A stretch of 47,741 nucleotides of DNA. Source: Lachnospiraceae bacterium. GTDB taxonomy: Bacteria; Bacillota; Clostridia; Lachnospirales; Lachnospiraceae. Within the stretch, counting starts at the first letter, position 1. Each line of letters begins with the position of its first letter. The position numbers and the translations under genes are program-made. Of this stretch, positions 7,048 through 16,166 are shown piece by piece. A model generated the notes under the pieces. That model saw only the letters and a list, made by a program, of their open reading frames with translations, searched no databases and was not told the DNA's origin. The DNA lies in contig JAFSTN010000038.1 in assembly GCA_017450485.1 (NCBI GenBank), forward strand, positions 1-47,741. The letters run 5' to 3'.

Positions 7048-8467
7048 ATTTATCTCCTTTCCGGCCGGTATTCTCTTCATCACCGCTTAACACCTGCGTC
7101 GGATAATGCCCGTCAAAGCATGCCCTGCACAGCCCCAGCTCTCCGGTCATCGAGCTTAAGTCCTCCAGCCTCATATATGCCAGAGAGTCCGCACCTATCT
7201 GCTGTCTGATTTCCTCGACCGAATGCCGGTTTGCAATCAGCTGCGAATTGTCCGGGACATCCGTACCATAATAACACGGATACAGAAAAGGCGGCGAACT
7301 GATCCTGACATGGACCTCACGCGCGCCTGCCTCCCTGAGCATCATTATGAGATTGGAAATGGTCGTGCCCCTGACTATCGAATCATCGATGAGCACGACT
7401 CTCTTCCCGGTAACCGTCCCCGGTATGACACCGAGCTTCATGCTGACAGCCGATCTTCTCTCACTGTCCGTGGGCTTGATGAAAGTCCGGCCGATATAAC
7501 TGTTCTTATGAAAAACTCTTACAAAAGGAAGCCCCAGCCGGGACGCGTATCCTTCAGCAGCGGTAAGCCCCGACTCGGGAACTCCCGTCACTATATCCGC
7601 ATCTGCAGGATGAGCCGCAGCCAGCGCACGGCCACCGCGATGTCTGGATTCATATATACCCACTCCGTCCATCACGGAATCGAGACGTGCGAAGTAAATA
7701 TATTCAAAAATACAGTGCGCATGCCGGGCTGTGTCCGTGCATGATCCCGTATCTGATCCAAGTCCGTGTCCGGATACGGTCACTATCTCTCCCGGAGCTA
7801 CATCTCTCATATACCGGGCTCCGACCGCAGACAGCGCACAGCTCTCCGATGATATCACATATCCGTCATCCAGCTGTCCTATACACAACGGTTTGAGCCC
7901 CAGAGGATCACGTACCGCAATGATCTTGCGCGGACTCATGATGATGATCGCATACCCGCCGTTAAGAAGCGGTACGGCTTCTCTAACGGCCTCTTCGATC
8001 GATCCGGTACGGGCTCTGATCTTGGCTATAAGTGTTGCTATCACTTCGGAGTCCGACGTTGCATGAAACACACTGCCCTCCTTTAGGAGATCATGTTTGA
8101 CCGCACCGGCATTTACTATGTTGCCGTTATGTACGAGAGCCAGAGTTCCCTTCATATATTGAAAAGCTATCGGCTGTGCATTGCGTACGGTACTGTCACC
8201 TGTCGTGGAATACCTGACATGACCCACACCGATATTGCCGTTAAGCGCACTGAGAGTAGCCTCATCGAACACCTCGGATACCAGTCCCATATCCTTGTGC
8301 AGAGACATATTCCCGCGCTCTCCGGCAGTATCACATACAGCTATTCCGGCGGACTCCTGTCCTCTGTGCTGCAGTGAGAGCAGTCCGTGATATATGTCTG
8401 TCGCACATTCCGCTCCGGGTTCTCTCCACACTCCGAAGACACCGCATTCTTCTCTGACTTCATCCAT
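7040..8467 (-). CDS. purF: Amidophosphoribosyltransferase
   Basis: PurF catalyses the committed step of purine synthesis, PRPP plus glutamine to 5-phosphoribosylamine. The 475-residue protein has an N-terminal Ntn glutaminase domain whose nucleophile would be Cys8 (EECGVFGVW) after removal of a short propeptide. The C-terminal phosphoribosyltransferase domain has the PRPP loop VVLIDDSIVRGTT. Cysteines in AHCIFEY, FLYPCYYG and LCRACFDG match the positions that hold the oxygen-sensitive 4Fe-4S cluster in the Bacillus-type enzyme. ATG follows AGAGGATAGCTT. It is first in purF-carA-carB and has its own promoter and leader hairpin at 8524-8607. Confidence 0.96.
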   Translation of the reverse strand: MDEVREECGVFGVWREPGAECATDIYHGLLSLQHRGQESAGIAVCDTAGERGNMSLHKDMGLVSEVFDEATLSALNGNIGVGHVRYSTTGDSTVRNAQPIAFQYMKGTLALVHNGNIVNAGAVKHDLLKEGSVFHATSDSEVIATLIAKIRARTGSIEEAVREAVPLLNGGYAIIIMSPRKIIAVRDPLGLKPLCIGQLDDGYVISSESCALSAVGARYMRDVAPGEIVTVSGHGLGSDTGSCTDTARHAHCIFEYIYFARLDSVMDGVGIYESRHRGGRALAAAHPADADIVTGVPESGLTAAEGYASRLGLPFVRVFHKNSYIGRTFIKPTDSERRSAVSMKLGVIPGTVTGKRVVLIDDSIVRGTTISNLIMMLREAGAREVHVRISSPPFLYPCYYGTDVPDNSQLIANRHSVEEIRQQIGADSLAYMRLEDLSSMTGELGLCRACFDGHYPTQVLSGDEENTGRKGDKYE

Positions 8468-8523
8468 AAGCTATCCTCTGTTATGATCGGGACAGACTTC
8501 TTACGCAGTCCCATCTATATGCA

Positions 8524-8559
8524 TAAAAAACGGCGCTCCAACCTAACGGTCGAAGCGCC
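8524..8559 (-). terminator. Attenuator-like terminator in the purF leader
   Basis: A 12-bp stem with two G-U pairs (8532-8543 with 8548-8559) and a GTTA loop is followed on the minus strand by TTTTTTA (8524-8530). It lies downstream of the purF promoter and about 56 nt before the start codon. It would therefore cut transcripts from that promoter as well as read-through from uxaA. Confidence 0.8.
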
Positions 8560-8578
8560 TTTGCCTCTACTGAATAAT

Positions 8579-8607
8579 AATATATGCCCGCCTCACGGGA
8601 TTGTCAA
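8579..8607 (-). promoter_or_regulatory. Sigma-A promoter of purF-carA-carB
   Basis: On the minus strand TTGACA (8602-8607), a 17-nt spacer and TATATT (8579-8584) form a near-consensus promoter. The expected start near 8572 is only about 13 nt before the attenuator-like stem. The spacer contains a small CCCG/CGGG dyad that could be part of an operator. Confidence 0.8.
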
Positions 8608-8655
8608 TCTAAGCTTATCACCTTTATACACCTGATATAAGGACCTGAAACGGAA

Positions 8656-10137
8656 TTAAAGTATAACTCCGTCTTTGAAGATAGAAATCTCACGGAAGCC
8701 TGCTTCTTCCTGCCTGGTTTTTTTGCCGCTTGCGACATCAAGTACCAGATCAAGAAGCCTGTCTCCGGCTTCGTCAAGTGTTTCTTTTCCTTCAGCAACC
8801 GTTCCTGCGTTAAAGTCGATCCAATTTCCCTTTTTCTCATAAAGCGCAGTATTGGTCGAAATCTTGACGGTAGGTGCGGGTGCCCCGAAAGGAGTTCCTC
8901 TTCCTGTGGTAAAGAGGATCATATGCGCTCCCGCTGCCGTAAGATCGGTGGTTGAAACCATATCATTGCCCGGCCCCGACAGCAGAGACAGACCCTTCAT
9001 CGTAACAGGCTCCGCGTATTCAAGTACATCAACCACGGGAGCGCTTCCGCCCTTTTGGACACAACCGCATGATTTGTCCTCGAGAGTGGTTATTCCGCCT
9101 GCTTTATTTCCGGGACTGGGATTCTCATAAACCACCTGTCCGTGTGAAGTAAAATACCTCTTGAAATTGTCCACCATCGAAACCGCTTTGTTAAACGTAT
9201 CTGTGTCCTTGCAGCGATTAAACAATATGGATTCGGCGCCGAACATCTCCGGGACCTCTGTAAGCACAGTAGAGCCGCCAAGTGCAATCAGTCTGTCGGA
9301 GAATCTTCCGACAGCAGGGTTTGCCGTAATACCGGAAAGTCCGTCCGACCCGCCGCATTTCAAGCCGACGATCAGCTCTGACGCATCTATCTCTTCACGC
9401 TCAAATCCATTCACATATCCGGCAAGCTTTTCAAGAAGTTCTCTGCCGTCTGCCAGCTCATCCTCCGAATTCTGGCATGTAAGAAATTTGACCCTGTCGC
9501 TGTTCCATTCACGCAGTTCTCCCTTAAACTGATCTTCTGTGAGATTCTCACATCCAAGTGATAAAACAAGTACACCACCTGCATTCGGATGCTGGACCAG
9601 CGCCGCCAGAACCTTTCTGGTATTGGCATGATCGTCACCCATCTGCGAACAGCCAAAGGGATGGGTAAAAGCATACAAGCCTTCGACATTGCCTTGTACC
9701 AGATCCTGGTTGTCTTTTACAAGCTTTTCGGCTATAGAGTTAACACAACCGACTGTGGGAATTATCCATATCTCATTGCGGATACCGACCTTTCCCTTGG
9801 CTCTGCGATACCCCATAAAAGTACGTCCGGACAGCTCCGGAAGAGGATATGTTACCGGCTGGTATTCGTATTTACCGCCCTCTGAAAGCGCGGTCTGCAC
9901 ATTCTGGACATGAACATGCGAACCGGCGGGGATATCAGCGGTGGCAAGCCCGATCCGATTACCGTATTTGATGATGGGATCACCTTTTTTGATATCGATA
10001 AGCGCTATCTTATGACCGCGGCTGATATCATCAAGTGCGATTTCGCTGATGCCTTCCGCGCTTACCTGCCCGCCCTTTTTTATATCCTCAAGAGCGACCG
10101 CTACATTATCATTCGGATGTATTTTGATACATTTCAT
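8656..10137 (-). CDS. uxaA: Altronate dehydratase
   Basis: UxaA removes water from D-altronate to give 2-keto-3-deoxygluconate, the third step of galacturonate catabolism. The 493-residue protein has an N-terminal SAF-like domain (about 1-90) and the large UxaA domain, with Cys-containing motifs THPFGCSQMG, LSLGCENL and LKCGGSDGLSG that fit an iron-dependent lyase. Length agrees with bacterial UxaA. Its ATG overlaps the uxaB stop by four bases (ATGA). It is the last gene of kdgA-kdgK-uxaC-uxaB-uxaA; the next terminator downstream is the one in the purF leader. Confidence 0.95.
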   Translation of the reverse strand: MKCIKIHPNDNVAVALEDIKKGGQVSAEGISEIALDDISRGHKIALIDIKKGDPIIKYGNRIGLATADIPAGSHVHVQNVQTALSEGGKYEYQPVTYPLPELSGRTFMGYRRAKGKVGIRNEIWIIPTVGCVNSIAEKLVKDNQDLVQGNVEGLYAFTHPFGCSQMGDDHANTRKVLAALVQHPNAGGVLVLSLGCENLTEDQFKGELREWNSDRVKFLTCQNSEDELADGRELLEKLAGYVNGFEREEIDASELIVGLKCGGSDGLSGITANPAVGRFSDRLIALGGSTVLTEVPEMFGAESILFNRCKDTDTFNKAVSMVDNFKRYFTSHGQVVYENPSPGNKAGGITTLEDKSCGCVQKGGSAPVVDVLEYAEPVTMKGLSLLSGPGNDMVSTTDLTAAGAHMILFTTGRGTPFGAPAPTVKISTNTALYEKKGNWIDFNAGTVAEGKETLDEAGDRLLDLVLDVASGKKTRQEEAGFREISIFKDGVIL

Positions 10138-11615
10138 TTTTGAATCTCTTTCATTGCTTCGTACATACCCTTTTCTCCGATAAGCTTAAGGTCAGCTTTG
10201 ACCGCTTCCGCAAATCCGGGCAGTTCTTTTAAAGACTTATCCCACATCTTCTCATTTTTGATGATCTCATCTGCGAGTTTTTCATCATCGGCATCTTTAA
10301 GCGCGAGGAAATCTTCGAGAACCCATGCATCATCTTTTATAAGAAATTCGCTATCTCCTCTTTTGGCAGCAAGCGCACCGTCCTTCATCTCCGTACCCAT
10401 ATGATAGAAGCATAAGAATGCCGCAAAAGAGAATGTCAGAACAGGCGGAAGCTCCTTTTTCTGCTCATAATATTCAAGCACTGTAGGCATAACTCTGGCC
10501 TTCCACTTGGAAGCGGAATTAAGGGATATCGACAGAAGCTCGTGGTCGATGAACGGATTGGAGAATCTGTCGGTAACCGCAGCGGCAAACTCCAGCTTGT
10601 CACTGTCTTCAAGGCCTGTAAGTACCGGAATGATCTCATCATACAACGCTTTGTTCATGAAGCCTCTTATCACATCATCCTTCATGCAGTCTCTGACGAT
10701 ATCCTGTCCCGAGAGGTATGCTGCCATGATCATTGATGTATGCGCGCCGTTAAGGATCCTTACCTTGCGTTTCTTATAAGGATCGACATTATCTACTACA
10801 AGTATGGGAAGACCGGCTTTGTCCACGGGTAATTCCTTTTTGATGCTCTGAGGGCCCTCTATGACCCATGCTCCGAATACTTCTGCGGTGTCGATGATAT
10901 TATCCTGATATCCGAGTTCTTCGCATATGGAAGCGGCTTCCGCTCTGGGATAACCGGGGACGATACGGTCAACAAGCGTTGAGCAGAAGATGTTTTCCGA
11001 TGATACCCAATTCTTAAAATCCTCCGAAAGACCCCAGAGCTCTATATACTGGTCAACGCACTTCCTAAGCTCGTCGCCGTTCCTGTCTATCAGCTCACAG
11101 GAAAGAATGATAAATCCGGGCAGTCCGTTGTTGTACCTGGCATACAAAAACTGAGTCAGTTTGCCGGGGAAGCTTGATGCGGGCTTATCGTCTGCTTTGC
11201 ATTCGGGATCAAACGCTATACCCGCTTCCGTCGTATTGCTCACGATAAAACGAAGATCCGGATTAGCGGCACATGCAGTGTACGCGTCAAAATCATTGTA
11301 CGGATTGATGCATCTTGATACGCAGGAGATAACCCTCTTACGGTTTACCTTCTCGCCGTTCTCCTGTCCTCTTAAGAAAAGCGTATACAGCCCCTCCTGA
11401 TCGTTTATCATATCGGCAAGTCCGGTAGCGATCGGCTGGCAGAGCACGACCTTGGAATCAAAGCCTGCCTTCTCGTTCATCAGATCAATAAAATAATCCA
11501 CAAATGCGCGTAAGAAGTTGCCTTCACCAAACTGCAGCACGCGCTCCGGTGCTTCCTTTAACAGATATCCGTCATACCCTTTATCTTCCAGGGTTTTATA
11601 ACTTAATTTTTCCAT
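10134..11615 (-). CDS. uxaB: Tagaturonate reductase
   Basis: This NADH-dependent reductase turns D-tagaturonate into D-altronate. The 493-residue sequence belongs to the long-chain mannitol dehydrogenase family: an N-terminal Rossmann part with VLQFGEGNFLRAFVDYFID (about 26-44) and a C-terminal helical domain with KVRILNGAHTSMIM, including the catalytic-region Lys and Asn-Gly-x-His pattern. A fructuronate reductase of the same family is the alternative, but adjacency to uxaA and uxaC favours UxaB. The ATG follows GGAGGATAAGCAA. Confidence 0.93.
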   Translation of the reverse strand: MEKLSYKTLEDKGYDGYLLKEAPERVLQFGEGNFLRAFVDYFIDLMNEKAGFDSKVVLCQPIATGLADMINDQEGLYTLFLRGQENGEKVNRKRVISCVSRCINPYNDFDAYTACAANPDLRFIVSNTTEAGIAFDPECKADDKPASSFPGKLTQFLYARYNNGLPGFIILSCELIDRNGDELRKCVDQYIELWGLSEDFKNWVSSENIFCSTLVDRIVPGYPRAEAASICEELGYQDNIIDTAEVFGAWVIEGPQSIKKELPVDKAGLPILVVDNVDPYKKRKVRILNGAHTSMIMAAYLSGQDIVRDCMKDDVIRGFMNKALYDEIIPVLTGLEDSDKLEFAAAVTDRFSNPFIDHELLSISLNSASKWKARVMPTVLEYYEQKKELPPVLTFSFAAFLCFYHMGTEMKDGALAAKRGDSEFLIKDDAWVLEDFLALKDADDEKLADEIIKNEKMWDKSLKELPGFAEAVKADLKLIGEKGMYEAMKEIQK

Positions 11616-11638
11616 TTGCTTATCCTCCGACGGGCAGA

Positions 11639-13072
11639 TTATAACCCGAAATACCTTTTAGCGTTATAGTATGAGATACCCTCAACTATTCTCTTAAGTG
11701 CAGCGTCATCATTCGGATATTCGCCGTTTTCGACCCATTCTCCTATGACATTGCACATGATCCGTCTGAAATAATCGTGTCTTGTATATGACAAAAACGA
11801 CCTCGAATCCGTAAGCATACCTATAAAGTTCCCGAGAAGTCCGAGGTTTGCAAGTGACTTCATCTGGTTCTCCATACCGGACTTCGTATCATTAAACCAC
11901 CATGCGGGACCATGCTGGATCTTACCGGGGACCTCGGATGACTGGAAACAACCCAGAATAGTTCCGATCTGCTCGTTATCCGCAGGATTAAGCGAAAAGA
12001 TAATGGTCTTCGGAAGCTCGTTTGTCTTATCCAGTTCGGATAACAGCTCGGCAATGCTTCCGCCGCATGAATTGTTGGCTATCATATCAAATCCGGTATC
12101 GGGGCCTTCAGCCTTAAACATTCTCTCGTTCATATTTCGAAGACATGAATAATGAAGCTCCATGGCAATACCGTACTTATGATATGCCTTACCTATAGCT
12201 ATAAGAAGTGCCGTCTGGTATCCTTCTGCTTCCTCTGTGGTTACGGCTTCGCCCTTCATTGCTTTGGCAAATGCAGCATCGCAGACCTCCATGGGAAGCT
12301 TCCTGAAGGGTATATAATCAAGTCCGTGATCGGAAGCAACACATCCGTGAGCAGCAAAAAAACCTATCCTGTTAACAAGCGCATCGATCACATCCTGCGT
12401 TGAATCAAGGCTGTCCCTGCCTACAGCGTGGGCAAGTGACTGTATGTATTCCTTAAAGCCGGCTTTGGTGATATTGATCGCTTTATCCGGTCTGAAGGAA
12501 GGTCTTACCGTAAAATCTATGGTGGGATCAGCTGCGATCTTCTCATGCCATTCAAGAGAATCAACCGGATCATCGGTTGTGCCCACATATGCTACATTGC
12601 TCTGCTTTATAAGTCCGCGCACAGTCATGTCAGAGCCGTTTTCAAGCAGGTCATTGCACTTATTCCAGATCTCTTCCGCATTAGCTTCCGTCAAGGGCTC
12701 TTTTATCCCGAAATACTTCTTAAGCTCAAGGTTGCACCAATGATACATGGGATTGCCTATTGCAAGTGAAAGCGCGTCGACAAATCCCTTAAAGCGTCCG
12801 AGTTCATCGTCGCGTCCGGTAACCTTATCCTCAGGCATACCGTTGGAACGCATAAGCCTCCATTTATAGTGATCTCCGAAGAAGGTTCCGTCAGGCTGCT
12901 TCCCGCCGAACCATACATCCCCGAGACTGTCAAACCTTTTATCTTCGTATATCTCTTTCGGAGAGATATGACAGTGGTAATCGATTATCGGAAGGCTCTC
13001 GGCATAGTCATGGAAAAGGTGCTTCGCGGTGTCATTGCCAAGTAAAAAATCGTCATCCATAAAATTCTTCAT
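11639..13072 (-). CDS. uxaC: Glucuronate/galacturonate isomerase
   Basis: UxaC converts D-galacturonate to D-tagaturonate, and D-glucuronate to D-fructuronate. It is an amidohydrolase-fold protein. The N-terminal metal motif IDYHCHISP, the KWRLMRSNG segment and the C-terminal GMLTDSRSFLSYTRHDYFRR signature are all present. I start it at ATG 13072 (MKNFMDDDFLLGN) because GGGAG lies seven bases upstream. Frames that begin earlier overlap kdgK and have no site. From 13072 it has 477 residues, close to the family norm, and begins 13 bases after kdgK ends. Confidence 0.94.
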   Translation of the reverse strand: MKNFMDDDFLLGNDTAKHLFHDYAESLPIIDYHCHISPKEIYEDKRFDSLGDVWFGGKQPDGTFFGDHYKWRLMRSNGMPEDKVTGRDDELGRFKGFVDALSLAIGNPMYHWCNLELKKYFGIKEPLTEANAEEIWNKCNDLLENGSDMTVRGLIKQSNVAYVGTTDDPVDSLEWHEKIAADPTIDFTVRPSFRPDKAINITKAGFKEYIQSLAHAVGRDSLDSTQDVIDALVNRIGFFAAHGCVASDHGLDYIPFRKLPMEVCDAAFAKAMKGEAVTTEEAEGYQTALLIAIGKAYHKYGIAMELHYSCLRNMNERMFKAEGPDTGFDMIANNSCGGSIAELLSELDKTNELPKTIIFSLNPADNEQIGTILGCFQSSEVPGKIQHGPAWWFNDTKSGMENQMKSLANLGLLGNFIGMLTDSRSFLSYTRHDYFRRIMCNVIGEWVENGEYPNDDAALKRIVEGISYYNAKRYFGL

Positions 13073-13085
13073 GATCATTCTCCCG

Positions 13086-14108
13086 TTATCTCTGAACCCT
13101 GCCTGATGCATCGCCGCCCACCAGCTTCTTGACCTCATCTACGGTCACACGGTTAAAGTCACCCTCAACCGAATGCTTGAGAGCAGAAGCCGCTACCGCA
13201 AACTCAATCGCATCCTGTGTGGAATAATTATTTACAAGCGAATATATAAGTCCGCCTCCGAAGCTGTCTCCGCCTCCGACTCTGTCAACTATGTGAAGGT
13301 GATACTGCTTGGAGAAACAATAATCGGTTCCGTCATAAAGCATTCCCTGCCAGTCATTGTCATTAGCCGAGATGGAAGTACGTAGGGTTATAGCCACCTT
13401 TTCAAATCCGAATCTGTCCGCAAGCTGCTTTGCCACCGACTTATATCCGTCTGTATTTAACTTGCCGCCGGTGATATCGGTACCCTCGGCCGCGATGCCG
13501 AATACATCCTTGGCATCCTCTTCGTTCGAGATACATACATCAACATATTCACAAAGCTTTGTCATAGCTTCTCTTGCCTGATCTCTGGTCCAAAGCTTGC
13601 CTCTGTAGTTTAAGTCACAGCTTATCTTGACGCCCTTGCTCTTGGCTGCTTTGCAGGCTTCCAGGCAGATCTCAACGAGATTTTCTCCCAGAGCGGGCGT
13701 GATGCCCGTAAAGTGGAACCACTCAGCTCCGTCAAATATCTTATCCCAGTCAAAGTCAGATGCGGATGCCTCCTGAATAGCGGAATGAGCACGATCATAG
13801 ATGCATACGCTGCCTCTCTGTGAAGCGCCCTTTTCAAGGAAATAAATGCCTATACGATCTCCGCCTCTTGCAATGAAGCTTGTATCAACACCGAAATATC
13901 TTAAACTGTTTACGGCCGCCTGTCCTATCGCATGCTTGGGGAGTTTGGTAACAAAAGCGGTATCGAGTCCGTAATTGGCAAGCGAAACACTTACATTTGC
14001 CTCTCCGCCGCCGAATGTAGCCTGTAACTGGTCATCCTGAAAAAATCTGTAATAGCCGTTAGGCGCAAGCCTTAACATTATCTCTCCGAAAGTAACTATT
14101 CTGCCCAT
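13086..14108 (-). CDS. kdgK: 2-keto-3-deoxygluconate kinase
   Basis: A PfkB/ribokinase-family sugar kinase of 340 residues that phosphorylates KDG to KDPG with ATP. Visible features are the N-terminal FGEIMLRLAP, the substrate-side FGGGEANVS and the C-terminal ATP/anion-hole motif DRVGGGDSFGGGLIY, where the usual GAGD is GGGD. The catalytic Asp would be the one in GGGDSF. It sits between kdgA and uxaC, exactly the step it should catalyse. ATG follows AAGGAGGTATAT. Confidence 0.93.
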   Translation of the reverse strand: MGRIVTFGEIMLRLAPNGYYRFFQDDQLQATFGGGEANVSVSLANYGLDTAFVTKLPKHAIGQAAVNSLRYFGVDTSFIARGGDRIGIYFLEKGASQRGSVCIYDRAHSAIQEASASDFDWDKIFDGAEWFHFTGITPALGENLVEICLEACKAAKSKGVKISCDLNYRGKLWTRDQAREAMTKLCEYVDVCISNEEDAKDVFGIAAEGTDITGGKLNTDGYKSVAKQLADRFGFEKVAITLRTSISANDNDWQGMLYDGTDYCFSKQYHLHIVDRVGGGDSFGGGLIYSLVNNYSTQDAIEFAVAASALKHSVEGDFNRVTVDEVKKLVGGDASGRVQR

Positions 14109-14147
14109 ATATACCTCCTTAATATGTTGGAATGATTGGTTTTGGAT

Positions 14148-15107
14148 CTATTTTCTTATCAGGTGGATCGCAAATCCGCCGAATTCTCCGTTCAAATAGA
14201 TGAATTTCGTACCCTTTTCATCGGTCGTTCTGGTGCTCTCATCAAATGTCGCTCCGGCCCGCCCGATATGGAAGATCGCACGATCCACGTCATTAACCGC
14301 AAGTGCGATGTGTCCGTGGGTTCCCTTTCCGCCGGGCTTCATCACTTCAAAGGGCTTGCCCGCAAATATTGAACTGTTACCGGGCTTATATTCAAGATCG
14401 AAAAGTGTGCAAAGACATTTTGCTATGCTTGTCGTTTCCTCCTCTGAACCGGTATTGATACCGATATGGCGGAGCTCAAGTCCCAGCATATTCTTAACCG
14501 CTGCCTTGCATATCGCGGTTATCTCATCCCACTTCTCACCTTCTATAAGCTCCTTCTTCACCATCCATGTACCGCCGCAGGCAAGTATCTGATGGAAGCT
14601 CATATAGTTGGCAAGATTATCCGTGTTAACTCCGCCTGTAGGCATCCATTTAAGGTTCCTGTAAGGACCTGCCAGCGCTTTGAGTTTTGCTATTCCTCCG
14701 TTTTGTTCAGCCGGAAAGAACTTGACCGCTTCAAGGCCGAGTGCCATTGCCTGCTCCATTTCGCCTGCCGTAGCGGTACCGGGAAGCATACACACTCCCT
14801 TGTCAAGCACATATTTGGTTATCTCGGGATTAAAACCGGGACTTACTACGAAACTGACTCCGGCGGCTATGGCGCGGTCTGCCTGATCCTTGGTCAGCAC
14901 GGTTCCGGCACCGACGATCATATCGGGTACTTCTTTAACTATAGCTTTGATCGCATCCTCGGCAGCCGCTGTACGAAAGGTTACTTCGGCAGCGGGAAGT
15001 CCCCCCGCAACGAGTGCTTTGGCGAGCGGAACAGCTTTGGAAGCATCATCTATCGCGATAACGGGCACTATTCCTATGTCATGGATCTTTTGTAGAAGTT
15101 CGTTCAT
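14148..15107 (-). CDS. kdgA: KDPG aldolase with C-terminal glyoxalase-like (VOC) domain
   Basis: Residues 1 to about 205 are a class I KHG/KDPG aldolase. Glu in AAEVTFRT, the Schiff-base Lys in LEAVKFFPAEQ and the phosphate-binding PTGGV are all visible. It splits KDPG into pyruvate and glyceraldehyde 3-phosphate. The remaining 110 residues (from LRHIGINTGSEEETTSIAKC to HLIRK) look like a single vicinal-oxygen-chelate module, with HIGIN near its start, HIALAVNDVDRAI and a C-terminal FAIHLI. A lone aldolase has about 210 residues. I start at ATG 15107 with the perfect site AGGAGGTAAAA; an earlier ATG at 15140 has none. First gene of the galacturonate operon, behind a promoter and hairpin. The function of the extra domain is unknown. 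Confidence 0.9.
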   Translation of the reverse strand: MNELLQKIHDIGIVPVIAIDDASKAVPLAKALVAGGLPAAEVTFRTAAAEDAIKAIVKEVPDMIVGAGTVLTKDQADRAIAAGVSFVVSPGFNPEITKYVLDKGVCMLPGTATAGEMEQAMALGLEAVKFFPAEQNGGIAKLKALAGPYRNLKWMPTGGVNTDNLANYMSFHQILACGGTWMVKKELIEGEKWDEITAICKAAVKNMLGLELRHIGINTGSEEETTSIAKCLCTLFDLEYKPGNSSIFAGKPFEVMKPGGKGTHGHIALAVNDVDRAIFHIGRAGATFDESTRTTDEKGTKFIYLNGEFGGFAIHLIRK

Positions 15108-15160
15108 TTTTACCTCCTCGTAAAGAAACAGTGTATGCATGAAAACGCAGTCTGATACCT

Positions 15161-15204
15161 AAAAATAATGTACCCCTTTTGCAGTAAAATAACTACAAAA
15201 GGGG
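15161..15204 (-). terminator. Hairpin between kduI and kdgA (terminator/attenuator)
   Basis: A 12-bp stem (15173-15184 with 15193-15204, CCCCTTTTG against CAAAAGGGG plus three weaker pairs) and an 8-nt loop are followed on the minus strand by TACATTATTTTT. It can end transcripts from kduI. It also lies downstream of the promoter at 15218-15247, so it may attenuate the kdgA operon. Confidence 0.65.
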
Positions 15205-15217
15205 CATCGAATTGCAA

Positions 15218-15247
15218 ATAATACAACAAGTAGAACAAGATTTGCAA
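15218..15247 (-). promoter_or_regulatory. Probable promoter of the kdgA-uxaA operon
   Basis: TTGCAA (15242-15247), an 18-nt spacer and TATTAT (15218-15223) on the minus strand. A second TTGCAA lies at 15212-15217, thirty bases from the first, and the pair could be regulator half-sites. Assignment rests on sequence only. Confidence 0.45.
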
Positions 15248-15251
15248 GATG

Positions 15252-16115
15252 TTACATGAAGTCCTTCATTGCCACATCATCCATGTCATCAAAATCCTGA
15301 TTTTCACCGACCATTCCCCAGATAAAGGTATATGCCTGTGTTCCGGCTCCTGAGTGGATCGACCAGCTGGGACTGATGACAGCCTGTTCGTTTCTCATGA
15401 TGATATGTCTCGTCTCCTGAGGCTCTCCCATAAAATGACACACAAACGCATCCTCGGGAATATCGAAATAAAGATATACCTCCATTCTCCGGTCATGTGT
15501 ATGACAGGGCATCGTGTTCCATACGCTTCCGGGCTTAAGCTCGGTCATACCCATTTCAAGCTGGCAGGTTTCAACCTGTCCGGGCAGAATGTATTTGTTG
15601 ATAACTCTGTGATTGGAGCCTTCAAGGGAACCCAGTTCCTTCTTGTTCTCCTCCTTGATAATGACTACATCCTCAGAGGGGGTTCCTTCTCTCTTTATAA
15701 GGACCGTGGGATAAGTCTTGTGTGCCGGTGCCGAATTCATATAGAATTTTGCAGGCTTGTTTTTATCTGCGGAGGCAAAGGAAATATCCTTTTTGCCCAT
15801 ACCTATGTACATACCCTCTTTATAGCCCACTTCATAGTCACGGCCGTCTACTGTGATCACACCTGCTCCGCCTATATTGATTACACCAAGCTCACGACGC
15901 TCAAGGAAATAATCCGCCCGTAATTCCTCGCCTGCGGTGAGGATCAGTTTTTCCTTTACGGGAACGGCTGAGCCGGTGATTATCCTGTCTATATGACTGT
16001 ATACAAGTTTGATCTCGTCAGGATGAAAAAGATCATCGATCAGGAATTCCTCCCTGAGTCTCTTGGTGTCATAATACTTCTCGTCTTTGGGTGAACATGC
16101 TGTACGTAATTCCAT
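15252..16115 (-). CDS. kduI: 5-keto-4-deoxyuronate isomerase
   Basis: KduI isomerises 4-deoxy-L-threo-5-hexosulose uronate, released from unsaturated pectin fragments, to 2,5-diketo-3-deoxygluconate. The 287-residue double-cupin protein keeps the zinc ligands: His205 and His207 in PCHTHDRR, Glu212, and His254 in SWSIHSGAG. Length and start agree with the E. coli enzyme. ATG follows AAAAGGAGACAAAACA. Its partner KduD is 16 kb away on the other strand, at the far end of the same locus. GH105 in this locus supplies the unsaturated uronate. Confidence 0.96.
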   Translation of the reverse strand: MELRTACSPKDEKYYDTKRLREEFLIDDLFHPDEIKLVYSHIDRIITGSAVPVKEKLILTAGEELRADYFLERRELGVINIGGAGVITVDGRDYEVGYKEGMYIGMGKKDISFASADKNKPAKFYMNSAPAHKTYPTVLIKREGTPSEDVVIIKEENKKELGSLEGSNHRVINKYILPGQVETCQLEMGMTELKPGSVWNTMPCHTHDRRMEVYLYFDIPEDAFVCHFMGEPQETRHIIMRNEQAVISPSWSIHSGAGTQAYTFIWGMVGENQDFDDMDDVAMKDFM

Positions 16116-16166
16116 TGTTTTGTCTCCTTTTCTTATAAATCCTGTGTGTTTAATGCCGGGATCACA

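Noticed and set aside
8524-8607. Purine or other riboswitch in the purF leader
   Set aside because: Only about 40 nt lie between the predicted start and the end of the terminator, too short for any aptamer I know.
13073-13138. Longer uxaC start overlapping kdgK
   Set aside because: No ribosome-binding site and residues unrelated to UxaC; the ATG at 13072 is well supported.
14466-15095. 209-codon plus-strand frame opposite kdgA
   Set aside because: Antisense of a conserved aldolase reading frame, no ribosome-binding site.
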